Shown: piece after piece, positions 1-5,759 of the stretch
Numbering within the stretch: position 1 is the stretch's first letter
How the letters are laid out: each line of letters starts with the position of its first letter
Origin: an uncultured Dehalococcoidia bacterium
GTDB lineage: Bacteria; Chloroflexota; Dehalococcoidia; Tepidiformales; Tepidiformaceae
DNA length: 8,765 nucleotides
Direction: 5' to 3'
NCBI GenBank assembly: GCA_937954195.1
Contig: CALFYR010000237.1
Coordinates: 1 to 8,765 of the forward strand
Program-made: the position numbers and the translations under genes
The notes under the pieces: generated by a model
Databases searched by the model: none
Seen by the model: only the letters and a program-made list of their open reading frames with translations
Told to the model about the DNA's origin: nothing

Positions 1-961
1 TATAGCGCACCCCGTCCGGGAAGCTCGTGAGCGTCACCGGCGCGCGATTCGTCACCGAGGCCACGAAGTCCTCCTCCACCCGCCATCCCCGGTCGGTGCC
101 GGGATCGGGTTCAATTGGCGTGGCCTGCCCGCCCAACGGCACGAACTCCGCCGTATCGCCCACGCGCCAGCGGATGGTCCCTTTCGTACCGAACACCGTG
201 ATCCCGTTTGGCTCGCCCCCGGCCGCGACGGAGCTGAAGTGGTAGGTAATCCGGGCACCCCGGCGGAGCTTGCCGGTTATCACGTACACATCCGGCACGG
301 TTACCGCTGCCGGTGCGCCCGTCTCGGGGTTCATGCGCTCGGTCACCACGATGTCGCCGTCGGCGTGCACGTGCGCATGGTCCCCCAGCCAACGCTGGAT
401 GACTTCGACGAAGATCCCGAACATCATCACGTTCTTCCCTGAGTAGTCGGCCCGCATCCGCCAGTGCAGTGGGGCCGAACGGTCCAGCGACGAGGGGTTC
501 AGCACCCGCACCGCCACGTCATGCACCTCGCCGAGCTCGCCGTCGTTGATCATCCGCGTAATCGTCGGCCCCAGCCGGAAGTCGAACGGCGCCGGTACCA
601 ATTGCGCGACGAGCCCGGGGTTGCGTTCGCTCGCTTCCAGCATGTCTTCGGCTTCTTCCAGGTCCATCGCCATGCGGGCTTCGCAGAGCACGTGCTTTCC
701 GGCCTCAAGGGCCATGATGCTGTACTCGCGGTGCTTGTACGGCCACGTCCCAATGCACACCGCGTCGATGTCCGGGTCGGCGCACAACGCCTCGGGCGTA
801 TCGAAGACCCGCGGGATGCCGAACTGGTCCGCGATCCGCTGCGAGCTCTCACGCGAGCGGTTCACCACCGCGGCCACTTCCGCGCCCGCGCGCTGGAAGC
901 CCGGGATGTGTTGCGAAGCCGTGTTCGCGCCCGCGCCAATCAGTCCAATTCGTAAAGCCAT
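1..961 (-). CDS. Gfo/Idh/MocA-family oxidoreductase, C-terminus cut by window edge
   Basis: The minus strand is open from an ATG at 961 to the window edge, giving 320 full codons. A GGGGAGG ribosome binding site at 972-978, 10 nt upstream, supports this start. The N-terminus (residues 4-14, RIGLIGAGANT) is a Rossmann NAD(P)-binding loop. It is followed by family landmarks: acidic/hydrophobic stretches ending DPDIDAVCIGT (about 62-72), the helix HREYSIMALEAGKHVLCE (about 77-94) and a C-terminal beta-sheet dimer/substrate domain. The sequence near the edge (SFPDGVRY) resembles the usual C-terminal region, so probably only a few dozen residues are missing. Such enzymes oxidise or reduce sugars, inositols or related polyols in the cytoplasm; the substrate cannot be read here. 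The usual catalytic EKP motif reads EAR (94-96), with arginine where proline normally stands and no lysine. The gene diverges from dsbB across a 256-bp gap. Confidence 0.88.
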   Translation of the reverse strand, partial: MALRIGLIGAGANTASQHIPGFQRAGAEVAAVVNRSRESSQRIADQFGIPRVFDTPEALCADPDIDAVCIGTWPYKHREYSIMALEAGKHVLCEARMAMDLEEAEDMLEASERNPGLVAQLVPAPFDFRLGPTITRMINDGELGEVHDVAVRVLNPSSLDRSAPLHWRMRADYSGKNVMMFGIFVEVIQRWLGDHAHVHADGDIVVTERMNPETGAPAAVTVPDVYVITGKLRRGARITYHFSSVAAGGEPNGITVFGTKGTIRWRVGDTAEFVPLGGQATPIEPDPGTDRGWRVEEDFVASVTNRAPVTLTSFPDGVRY

Positions 962-1217
962 CGTCGGTGTGCCTCCCCGCGCGGTCTGTGTGCCGGGAAG
1001 GCTACGCTCTCCCGCCCGCCACCGTCACGCGCTTCAGCAAACGCCAATACCAGACCAACATTTCCGCCCTTCCGGCCCCACCAACCGGGCCCCCAACGGT
1101 CCTTATCGCCATCTTTCGGACATCCGATCCTAACCTGAGACGGCGCATTGGCCGCAACCACAGGAACCCACAGATGACCCAACAACCACACCCTCTCGCC
1201 TGCCCCCGGAACCGCCC

Positions 1218-1763
1218 GTGAGCACCGAATCCACCATGTCGCCTATTTTCGCCGCGCTCTCCATCGCGGTGGTTTTCGCCGTCCTCCTCGCGATCATGGC
1301 GGCCGAACTTCCGGCAGCCGCATCGCTCCGCCGTGCCATCGCCGGTCATGGCCAGAAGTTCGCGATGGTCATCGCGGCCACCGCCATGGGCGCTTCCCTC
1401 TACTACTCGGAGTACGTGGGATTCCTCCCCTGCGAGTTCTGCTGGTTCCAGCGCATCGCCATGTACCCGCTCGCCGTCCTCATGGCCGTTGCTGTCATCT
1501 CGCGCACTCGCCTTGCTTCGCGCTATGTGGTCACAACCGCCCTCATCGGGCTTGGGCTTTCGATCTACCACTACCAGCTCCAGCTCTTCCCCGATCAGGC
1601 GGAGGTCTGCTCGGGCGGTGTTTCGTGCGCTGGCCGCTACGTGGAACAGTTCGGGTTCGTGTCCATCCCGTTCATGGCCGGATGTGGCTTCCTCGCCATC
1701 CTGTTGCTGGAGTTGGCCGAACGGCGGGCGAAGTTCGTGCGGACCACGTGGGGCGAAAGCTGA
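1218..1763 (+). CDS. dsbB: Disulfide bond formation protein DsbB/BdbC-type, integral membrane
   Basis: The 181-residue hydrophobic protein has the two cysteine pairs of the DsbB/BdbC family. The first is CEFC (C72, C75), in the short extracytoplasmic loop followed by WFQRIAMYP. The second is C131/C137, in a later loop followed by YVEQFGFVSIPFMA, which closely fits the family C-terminal helix. In the family this protein reoxidises a periplasmic or extracytoplasmic thioredoxin-like protein and passes the electrons to quinone. Four family helices can be placed at about 48-66, 77-95, 101-121 and 147-167. An extra hydrophobic helix at about 9-31 precedes them. The GTG at 1218 is taken as the start; an in-frame ATG at 1236 is an equally good choice, because neither has a strong ribosome binding site. 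No thioredoxin-like partner is in the window. The secreted protein at 6824-8671 has an even number of extracytoplasmic cysteines and could be a client (inference). Confidence 0.88.
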   Translation: MSTESTMSPIFAALSIAVVFAVLLAIMAAELPAAASLRRAIAGHGQKFAMVIAATAMGASLYYSEYVGFLPCEFCWFQRIAMYPLAVLMAVAVISRTRLASRYVVTTALIGLGLSIYHYQLQLFPDQAEVCSGGVSCAGRYVEQFGFVSIPFMAGCGFLAILLLELAERRAKFVRTTWGES

Positions 1764-1784
1764 TGAGAGGTTGCGCGCGTTCAG

Positions 1785-1798
1785 GCCGCTTCTGCGGC
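1785..1798. terminator. Weak hairpin between convergent genes
   Basis: A 5-bp all-GC stem (GCCGC/GCGGC) with a TTCT loop lies in the 36-bp gap between the convergent dsbB and DUF5615 genes. There is no T-tract on either side, so a role as a bidirectional terminator rests only on position and stem. Confidence 0.3.
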
Positions 1799-1799
1799 G

Positions 1800-2138
1800 T
1801 CAGATGTAATGAAGCCCGTTCTCAAGCGCTTCCGTAGGCATGCCAAGCACGGCCACAAGCTCGCGGATCTGGTAGCCCACGCTGGCGCGGCGATTCGTGA
1901 GCAGAATGACCCCGGAGTGCGTGCGGCCACCGGCCATCCAATCACGGTGAATCCGGGCGAAATCTCTGCGATTAAAACTGAAGATCGGCCGACCCGCCTC
2001 CGCGGCGAACTCCAAATGGCGTTCGTCCGGGATACCGCGCATGCCCGCTTCCTCGGCCGTCACGACGTCGATGTTCCGTGCACGGAGCCCCGCAGTCAGA
2101 CTGCCGTTCATGGCGTCCTCGTCGATATACAGCCTCAC
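1800..2138 (-). CDS. DUF5615 PIN-like protein, probable toxin of a DUF433/DUF5615 pair
   Basis: This 112-residue protein starts MRLYIDEDAMN and has DVVTAEEAGMRG (about 24-35), DERHLEFA (about 38-45), IFSFNRRDFARIH (about 52-64) and GVILL (about 76-80). That order of an early Asp-Glu-Asp, a central Glu/Asp block and a later NRRDF is the pattern of DUF5615 (Mut7-C/PIN-like fold) proteins. These are commonly paired with DUF433 proteins and proposed to be toxin nucleases. The start is GTG at 2138. It overlaps the TGA of the upstream DUF433 gene by 4 bp (GTGA), and no Shine-Dalgarno is seen, so translation is probably coupled. The length is normal for the family and the acidic residues are present, so it looks intact. 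Nuclease activity is inferred from the fold family. Confidence 0.82.
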   Translation of the reverse strand: MRLYIDEDAMNGSLTAGLRARNIDVVTAEEAGMRGIPDERHLEFAAEAGRPIFSFNRRDFARIHRDWMAGGRTHSGVILLTNRRASVGYQIRELVAVLGMPTEALENGLHYI

Positions 2139-2437
2139 TCGCCGAGGGATGTCCGAGACGTCCGGTAGGTCCGCAGGTCGTGCTCTCCTTCGGCCGCCTC
2201 CGCCTGGAGTTCCGCATCAATCTGGTCGCGATTCGCGAGATAGTGCGTAATGGCGGCGAAGGCCCCTTCACGTGTTATCCCTGGATACTCGCGCACGATG
2301 TCGTCGGGCATATACCCCTGCTCGAACAACACCGCGACCTGGTGAACAGACATCCCTGTACCCGCGATGCACGGCCGGCCGCCGTTCACGCCACGTGTGC
2401 TGGTTATCAACGTGCCAATGTCTACTGCGGTCGCCAC
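2135..2437 (-). CDS. DUF433 protein, probable antitoxin (VapB45-like)
   Basis: This 100-residue protein has the DUF433 signature: LITSTRGVNGGRPCIAGTGM (residues about 10-29), then SVHQVAVLFEQGYMPDDIVREYP (about 30-52) and the helix EGAFAAITHYLANRD. In this family the GGRPCIAGTGMSV segment opens an HTH-like fold that binds its own operator and the partner toxin. The first available start is GTG at 2437, because an in-frame stop lies just upstream at 2447-2449. No clear ribosome binding site is visible. The gene is first in a two-gene unit with the DUF5615 gene and overlaps it by 4 bp. It lies 86 bp downstream of the AlkD-like gene, with the CCCAGCG tandem repeat filling most of that gap, so it may be read through from the VOC operon or have its own promoter. 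Confidence 0.83.
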   Translation of the reverse strand: MATAVDIGTLITSTRGVNGGRPCIAGTGMSVHQVAVLFEQGYMPDDIVREYPGITREGAFAAITHYLANRDQIDAELQAEAAEGEHDLRTYRTSRTSLGE

Positions 2438-2464
2438 GCAACAAGTCTACCATCGACCATCTTC

Positions 2465-2523
2465 CCCAGCGCCCAGCGCCCAGCGCCCAGCGCCCAGCGC
2501 CCAGCGCCCAGCGCCCAGCGCCC
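2465..2523. repeat. Heptanucleotide tandem repeat (CCCAGCG)x8.4
   Basis: Eight perfect head-to-tail copies of CCCAGCG run from 2465 to 2520, followed by CCC. The array ends one base before the stop codon (TAG on the minus strand, 2526-2524) of the AlkD-like gene and lies upstream of the DUF433 gene. The same unit in the same orientation recurs at 8711-8765. Any reading frame through it would give a 7-residue repeat, but no plausible gene uses it. Confidence 0.95.
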
Positions 2524-3242
2524 CTACCGCCCGCGAAACCGTGCCTTCAGCTCCACCGGAAAGTGTTCCATAGCGGCATTCAACGTCGTCCGTGGCATCC
2601 CCGCCGCGTGCTTCTCCAGGAAGCGCAGCAACCGCTCCCGGTCCACTCCATCGGCGGCGCGCAGCACCCAGCCCGCCGCCTTGTTCACCAGGTCCTCGGG
2701 GTCCGGGAGTATCGCTTCCACGAGCGTGTAGGCGTCGTCGAGCTCGCCGCGCCGGATGAACGCGAAGGTCGCCACCAGCGCCGTCCGCCGCTCCCACGGG
2801 TCAGCCGACTTCGCCAGCTCGTGCAGAACCGCGCGGTCCTTGTCCACCAGCCACGCACCCACGACGTGGTGGGCGGAGAGGTCCACCAGGTCCCAGTTGT
2901 TGATCCGGTCGTGGCGCCGGAGGTAGAGGTCGAACAGCTCTTGCCTGCGTGAATCCGGCGTCTCTTCCGCCGATATTGCTTCTCCATCACGCTCAGCGCA
3001 CCGGCGCGCGCCTCGTGGACGTCGCTCTCCAGCAAACGTTCGAGTTCTGGCGGCGGCATGTCGATGAACTCCTTCGCGAGCGCGAAGACATCGCCCATCC
3101 GCACGCCGATGAAGTGGTCGCCCTTCCCCGGCTCGCCGATGCCGCTCTTGAAGTATCGCCGGTATTTCTCCCGCTCCGCCTCGGATTTCAGAGCATCGAG
3201 GCTGTCCAGGAACGCCGCCGCGGTCGTTGCTCCGCCCGTCAC
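2524..3242 (-). pseudogene. AlkD-like DNA alkylation repair protein, broken by one frameshift
   Basis: AlkD-family proteins are HEAT-like-repeat DNA glycosylases that remove N3- and N7-alkylated purines. The N-terminal part (codons 1-93 from GTG 3242) is in one frame and includes KYRRYFKSG, GVRMGDVFALAKEF and EARAGALSVMEKQYRRK. The rest, from about 2961 to the TAG at 2524 (145 codons, starting TPDSRRQELFDLYLRRHDRI), is in another frame. Joining them needs one extra base near 2961-2967, which gives about 239 residues, the normal family length. The second part keeps NNWDLVD (restored W117 and D121), WERRTA and GWVLR, matching the catalytic Trp/Asp, Arg and Trp positions known from Bacillus AlkD as I recall them. 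GTG 3242 has a consensus AGGAGG 7 nt upstream and overlaps the WYL gene stop (GTGA). Every conserved block on both sides is intact, so the lesion is recent or is a base-calling or assembly error. Confidence 0.85.
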
Positions 3243-3931
3243 GCGTGTCCCTCCTCTTCCTCCATCCGCCGGAAGAAGTCCTCCAGCTCCTTCCCGGGTT
3301 CGATGGGGAACTGGGCCTCAAGGATCGAGAACTCCCGCACCCGATCCAGCCGGAAGTCACGGAAGTCGTCGCGCAGTTCGCACCACGCGCTCAGCGACCA
3401 CACGGAACCCCAGAAGAACAGCCCCAGCGGCCGGACCGTTCGCTCGGTCAGTTCGCCCTTCCCGTCCGAATAATGCATGTGAATCGGATGCCGCTCGTCA
3501 ATCGCCGAACGGAATTGGCCCAGCCGTTCGGCCACAACCTGGGGCACGTGGAACCCCGGTGCGAACAGCCTGCTGCCGATGAGCCGTGCTTTCAGCCGGT
3601 CGGTGAGCGCGGCCTCGATGCGGGCAAGCGCCGATTCGGCCGCTTTCGCCAGCGACTCGTCCGCCCAGGAACTCACCACCCGCGTCCCCAGCACGAGTGC
3701 CTCAACTTCCTCTTCGGTAAACATCAGTGGTGGCAGGTCGAAGCCCTTGCGGAGCGTGTAGCCAACCCCCGCCTCTCCCGCGATTGGCACCCCGGACCTC
3801 ACAAGGTCGGCGATGTCGCGGTACACGGTCCGTTCCGAGACCTCCAGCTCACCCGCGATCGCCGCCGCCGTGATCACGTGGCGGCGCCGCAGGAGCTGGA
3901 TAACCTGGAACAGGCGGTCGGCCCGGCGCAT
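3239..3931 (-). CDS. YafY-like transcriptional regulator, HTH plus WYL domain
   Basis: This 230-residue protein has an N-terminal winged HTH: RADRLFQVIQLLRRRHVI, then AAAIAGELEVSERTVYRDI (about 23-40) and the wing with GVPIAGEAGVGYTLRKGF. This is followed by PPLMFTEEEVEALVLG and a C-terminal WYL domain with RPLGLFFWGSVWSLSAW (about 167-183) and RDFRLDRV. The canonical W-Y-L reads WSL here. WYL domains sense a ligand, often a nucleotide, nucleic acid or small molecule, and YafY-type members usually regulate adjacent genes. The ATG at 3931 follows the upstream VOC stop by 3 bp, with a purine-rich GAGGGGG about 11 nt upstream. The 3' end overlaps the AlkD-like gene. The protein probably acts on the paired repeats at 4761-4824 (inference). 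It has the acidic tail EEEEGHA. Confidence 0.9.
   Translation of the reverse strand: MRRADRLFQVIQLLRRRHVITAAAIAGELEVSERTVYRDIADLVRSGVPIAGEAGVGYTLRKGFDLPPLMFTEEEVEALVLGTRVVSSWADESLAKAAESALARIEAALTDRLKARLIGSRLFAPGFHVPQVVAERLGQFRSAIDERHPIHMHYSDGKGELTERTVRPLGLFFWGSVWSLSAWCELRDDFRDFRLDRVREFSILEAQFPIEPGKELEDFFRRMEEEEGHA
3250..3255 (-). promoter_or_regulatory. Consensus ribosome binding site for the AlkD-like gene
   Basis: AGGAGG on the minus strand lies inside the 3' end of the WYL gene, 7 nt before the GTG at 3242. It fixes the start of the AlkD-like gene despite the non-ATG codon. It also argues that the gene was translated at a good rate until recently. Confidence 0.75.
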
Positions 3932-3934
3932 CCG

Positions 3935-4300
3935 CTAGCTCGCCCCCTCGTTGTACTCGATGAGCTGCACGTAGTTGCCATCCAGGTCGAGGAACGTCGA
4001 AATCACGCCACCCCACTCCTCCCGGCCCTTCCGCCGGATGAACGTCACTCCGCCCGCCTCGAGCCGGGCCTGCTCCGCGGCGATGTCCTCAACGAACAGG
4101 TCGATCAGGTAGCGCTGCGGTTCCTTCGCCCCGCCGCGCACCTCGCTATGGCCGTCGAACGAGATGACCGCCGGGCCAGCGAGCACCGCCCGCTCACCCA
4201 TGCCTTCCGCGAACGGCAGACCGACACAATCGCGGTAAAACCGGAACAGCTCGTCCGGTCGCTCCGAATTCAGGTTCAGACAGAAGTGCGTTGCTTTCAT
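3935..4300 (-). CDS. VOC-family (glyoxalase/bleomycin resistance fold) protein, copy 2
   Basis: This 121-residue protein is a single vicinal-oxygen-chelate domain made of two beta-alpha-beta-beta-beta modules. Visible landmarks are H5 in the first strand (MKATHFCLNL), FYRDCVGLPF (about 21-30), HSEVRG (51-56), IDLFVEDIAAEQARLEAGGV (about 66-85) and the closing DLDGNYVQLIEY (about 105-117). H5 and the late E116 are at usual metal-ligand positions. Members include glyoxalase I, dioxygenases and drug-binding proteins; the substrate cannot be told from sequence. It is strikingly similar to the gene just upstream, so the two are probably a tandem duplication. The ATG at 4300 overlaps the upstream TGA by 4 bp (ATGA), with no Shine-Dalgarno, so translation is probably coupled. 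Confidence 0.88.
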   Translation of the reverse strand: MKATHFCLNLNSERPDELFRFYRDCVGLPFAEGMGERAVLAGPAVISFDGHSEVRGGAKEPQRYLIDLFVEDIAAEQARLEAGGVTFIRRKGREEWGGVISTFLDLDGNYVQLIEYNEGAS

Positions 4301-4692
4301 CGCGCCGCCGCCGTTTCTTCTTCGCGCGCAAGCTCGGGCCGGAACTCAATCAGCTGAATCCGGTTGCCGTCCGGGTCTTCGAACGTTGAGATGACACCGC
4401 CCCAGTACTCCACACCCTTCGAGCGAAGGAACTTCACGCCCGCCGCCTCGAGCCGCGCCTGCTGCGCATCCAGGTCGTTCACGTGGAGGTCGATGATGAC
4501 GCGCGCCGCGTTGGCGTTGCTGCCGCGAACCTCGCTGTGGTCCACGACGAACAGGACGGCGCCCGGCCCCAGCCGCAGCGCATGGTCCCCCATCCCCTCG
4601 ACAACGGGCAGCTGGACCACGTCGCGGTAAAACTCGTACATGCGCCGCTGGTTGTCGCTCGCGAGCTGGATCGTGATTTCCTGGACTTCCAT
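4297..4692 (-). CDS. VOC-family (glyoxalase/bleomycin resistance fold) protein, copy 1
   Basis: This 131-residue protein shares nearly every landmark with its downstream paralogue: FYRDVVQLPVVEGMGD (about 21-36), HSEVRG (52-57), IDLHVNDLDAQQARLEAAGV (about 67-86), YWGGVISTF and EDPDGNRIQLIEF (about 105-117). The ATG at 4692 is chosen over an in-frame GTG at 4752 for two reasons. It has GGAG 8 nt upstream, and the extra 20 residues are unlike the family and would cover the probable promoter. First-strand metal ligands differ between the copies: this one has EITIQL where copy 2 has THFCLN. It may therefore bind no metal or a different ligand (inference). The tail EEETAAAR is extra. It is the first gene of the VOC-VOC-WYL-AlkD cluster and lies directly behind the operator-like repeats. 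Confidence 0.88.
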   Translation of the reverse strand: MEVQEITIQLASDNQRRMYEFYRDVVQLPVVEGMGDHALRLGPGAVLFVVDHSEVRGSNANAARVIIDLHVNDLDAQQARLEAAGVKFLRSKGVEYWGGVISTFEDPDGNRIQLIEFRPELAREEETAAAR

Positions 4693-4760
4693 GGTTGGTA
4701 CTCCGTGGTGGTTGGTGTCCGGGGTTTTCCCCCGGCCCAGCCATCCTGCCACGCCCGTGC

Positions 4761-4824
4761 TGACACCATTATGGCAGGAGCAGAGATTCGATCTGGCTCC
4801 ATGGTGACACCATCTTGTCAGGAG
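4761..4824 (-). promoter_or_regulatory. Paired 20-bp operator-like repeats before the VOC-VOC-WYL-AlkD cluster
   Basis: Two direct repeats start 44 bp apart in the 148-bp gap upstream of the first VOC gene: TGACACCATTATGGCAGGAG (4761-4780) and TGACACCATCTTGTCAGGAG (4805-4824), identical at 17 of 20 positions. The second contains the perfect inverted repeat TGACA-N6-TGTCA (4805-4820); the first has the same with one mismatch (TGGCA). A further perfect palindrome, ATGGTG-A-CACCAT, spans 4801-4813. On the minus strand the proximal copy contains CATAAT (4773-4768), a possible -10 box, with no convincing -35 at 16-18 bp. That would place transcription start near 4762 and leave about a 70-nt leader. 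The likeliest binder is the HTH-WYL protein encoded in the operon (inference). Confidence 0.6.
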
Positions 4825-4840
4825 TGTGGCAGCAGCCCGC

Positions 4841-5686
4841 CTAGCCTGCGGAGTTCATCTCCGCCAGGTCCAGTTCCGCGGCGATGTAGCCGAACGCGGA
4901 GTTGCTCCGGCCCTCCAGGATGCGCTCGAACACCGTTCGAGCGCGCGCCAGGTCGCCCGTGTAGTAGTACCAATTCCCCACGCCGTAACCCTGCGTCGCG
5001 TAGATCGTCTCCAGGTTGTGGATCTGCTGGGTTCCCCGGTCCGGGTTGAGCAGCTGCTCCGCATCGAGTTCGCCCCGGTACATCAGCAGGCGCCGGTAGT
5101 ACGAAGGGCCTTCGACAAAGAGCTCGTCAGGCAGCCCGCTCGGGATAGTCGTCAGGAGCGCCGCGGCCTCCGCATCGCGCCCTGCTCTGCGGAGCGTCAT
5201 GTACAGCCAGTCGGTCGCGGCGGTAATGCCGTCCCAATCGCCCACCGGTACCCACTCACGGCACGTTTGGAAGGCTTCCGCCGCCCAGTCCCAGCTGCGT
5301 AACAGGTAGTGCGCCAGTCCAAGGTGGTAGTAGGTATTGAACTGGATGCTCGTCGGCGGCACCGGGAGTTCGTTCCCCGGACCATCCGGCTCCACCCAGT
5401 AGGGCAGGCCCTCAATCAGCTCCGCCGCTCGCTCCAGATCGGCCAGGCCCTCCGCGAAACGCCGCGTCGAAATGTAACGGTGCCCGCGCTGCCGCAGCAG
5501 CTGGAACGATTCCGGGTACCGTTCCAGCCCCCGGGTGAACACCTCGATCGCCTGCTCGAACTGGTAGCGAAAGCCCAGCACCCGCCCGTACCAGACCGTG
5601 TTCGCTTCCGAAGGGTCCGCCTCGTAATGTCGCGCCGCCGCCTCTAGCGTCCGCCGCGAACGTTCCCGCAATGAATCCTCAGCCAT
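4841..5686 (-). CDS. TPR-like repeat protein, cytoplasmic, function unknown
   Basis: This 281-residue soluble protein has no signal peptide or membrane segment. Helical-pair repeats of TPR type are visible: about 27-60 (YGRVLGFRYQFEQAIEVF followed by RGLERYPES), about 61-93 (LLRQRGHRYISTRRFAEGLA and DLERAAELI), about 115-145 (YYHLGLAHYLLRSWDWAAEAF), about 156-178 (WLYMTLRRAGRDAEAAALL) and about 238-278 (NWYYYTGDLARARTVFERIL). The arrangement resembles stand-alone TPR proteins that act as scaffolds or have uncharacterised roles; no catalytic domain is attached. The ATG at 5686 has only a weak GGGCGG-like ribosome binding site. It lies 119 bp after the phosphatase gene, with the REP-like hairpin between them. 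It is separated from the VOC cluster by the 148-bp promoter-like region, so it is probably its own unit. Confidence 0.8.
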   Translation of the reverse strand: MAEDSLRERSRRTLEAAARHYEADPSEANTVWYGRVLGFRYQFEQAIEVFTRGLERYPESFQLLRQRGHRYISTRRFAEGLADLERAAELIEGLPYWVEPDGPGNELPVPPTSIQFNTYYHLGLAHYLLRSWDWAAEAFQTCREWVPVGDWDGITAATDWLYMTLRRAGRDAEAAALLTTIPSGLPDELFVEGPSYYRRLLMYRGELDAEQLLNPDRGTQQIHNLETIYATQGYGVGNWYYYTGDLARARTVFERILEGRSNSAFGYIAAELDLAEMNSAG

Positions 5687-5759
5687 AGCCGCCCAGCCTA
5701 CCGCAGCGCTCCCCCGGATGCTTGGACGAAGTCCGCCTCAACTGACGACGACGGCCACG

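Noticed and set aside
1147..1180. Possible member of the AACCACAGATG-type dispersed repeats
   Set aside because: Only a short stretch resembles that repeat (AACCACAGGAACCCACAGAT) and there is no tandem structure, so it is not supportable.
2465..2523. CRISPR array
   Set aside because: The unit is 7 bp with no spacers and no cas genes nearby; it is a simple tandem repeat.
2272..2952. Plus-strand open frames running through the CCCAGCG array (APSAQRP peptide repeats)
   Set aside because: The peptide repeat is a by-product of a 7-bp repeat read in triplets. The flanking sequence is antisense to DUF433 and the AlkD-like gene.
2970..3360. Upstream extension of the AlkD C-terminal frame as the true N-terminus
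   Set aside because: In this frame the translation before about 2961 is unlike AlkD, while the other frame from GTG 3242 gives clear AlkD sequence and has a consensus ribosome binding site. The extension is only chance openness.
3227..4357. Long plus-strand open frame (376 codons) across the WYL and VOC genes
   Set aside because: It lies opposite three well supported minus-strand genes and its translation is rich in Arg, Pro and His with no domain-like pattern. It is a GC-rich antisense shadow.
4693..4752. Longer start for the first VOC protein at 4752
   Set aside because: The added 20 residues do not fit the VOC fold, and the ATG at 4692 has a good GGAG ribosome binding site.
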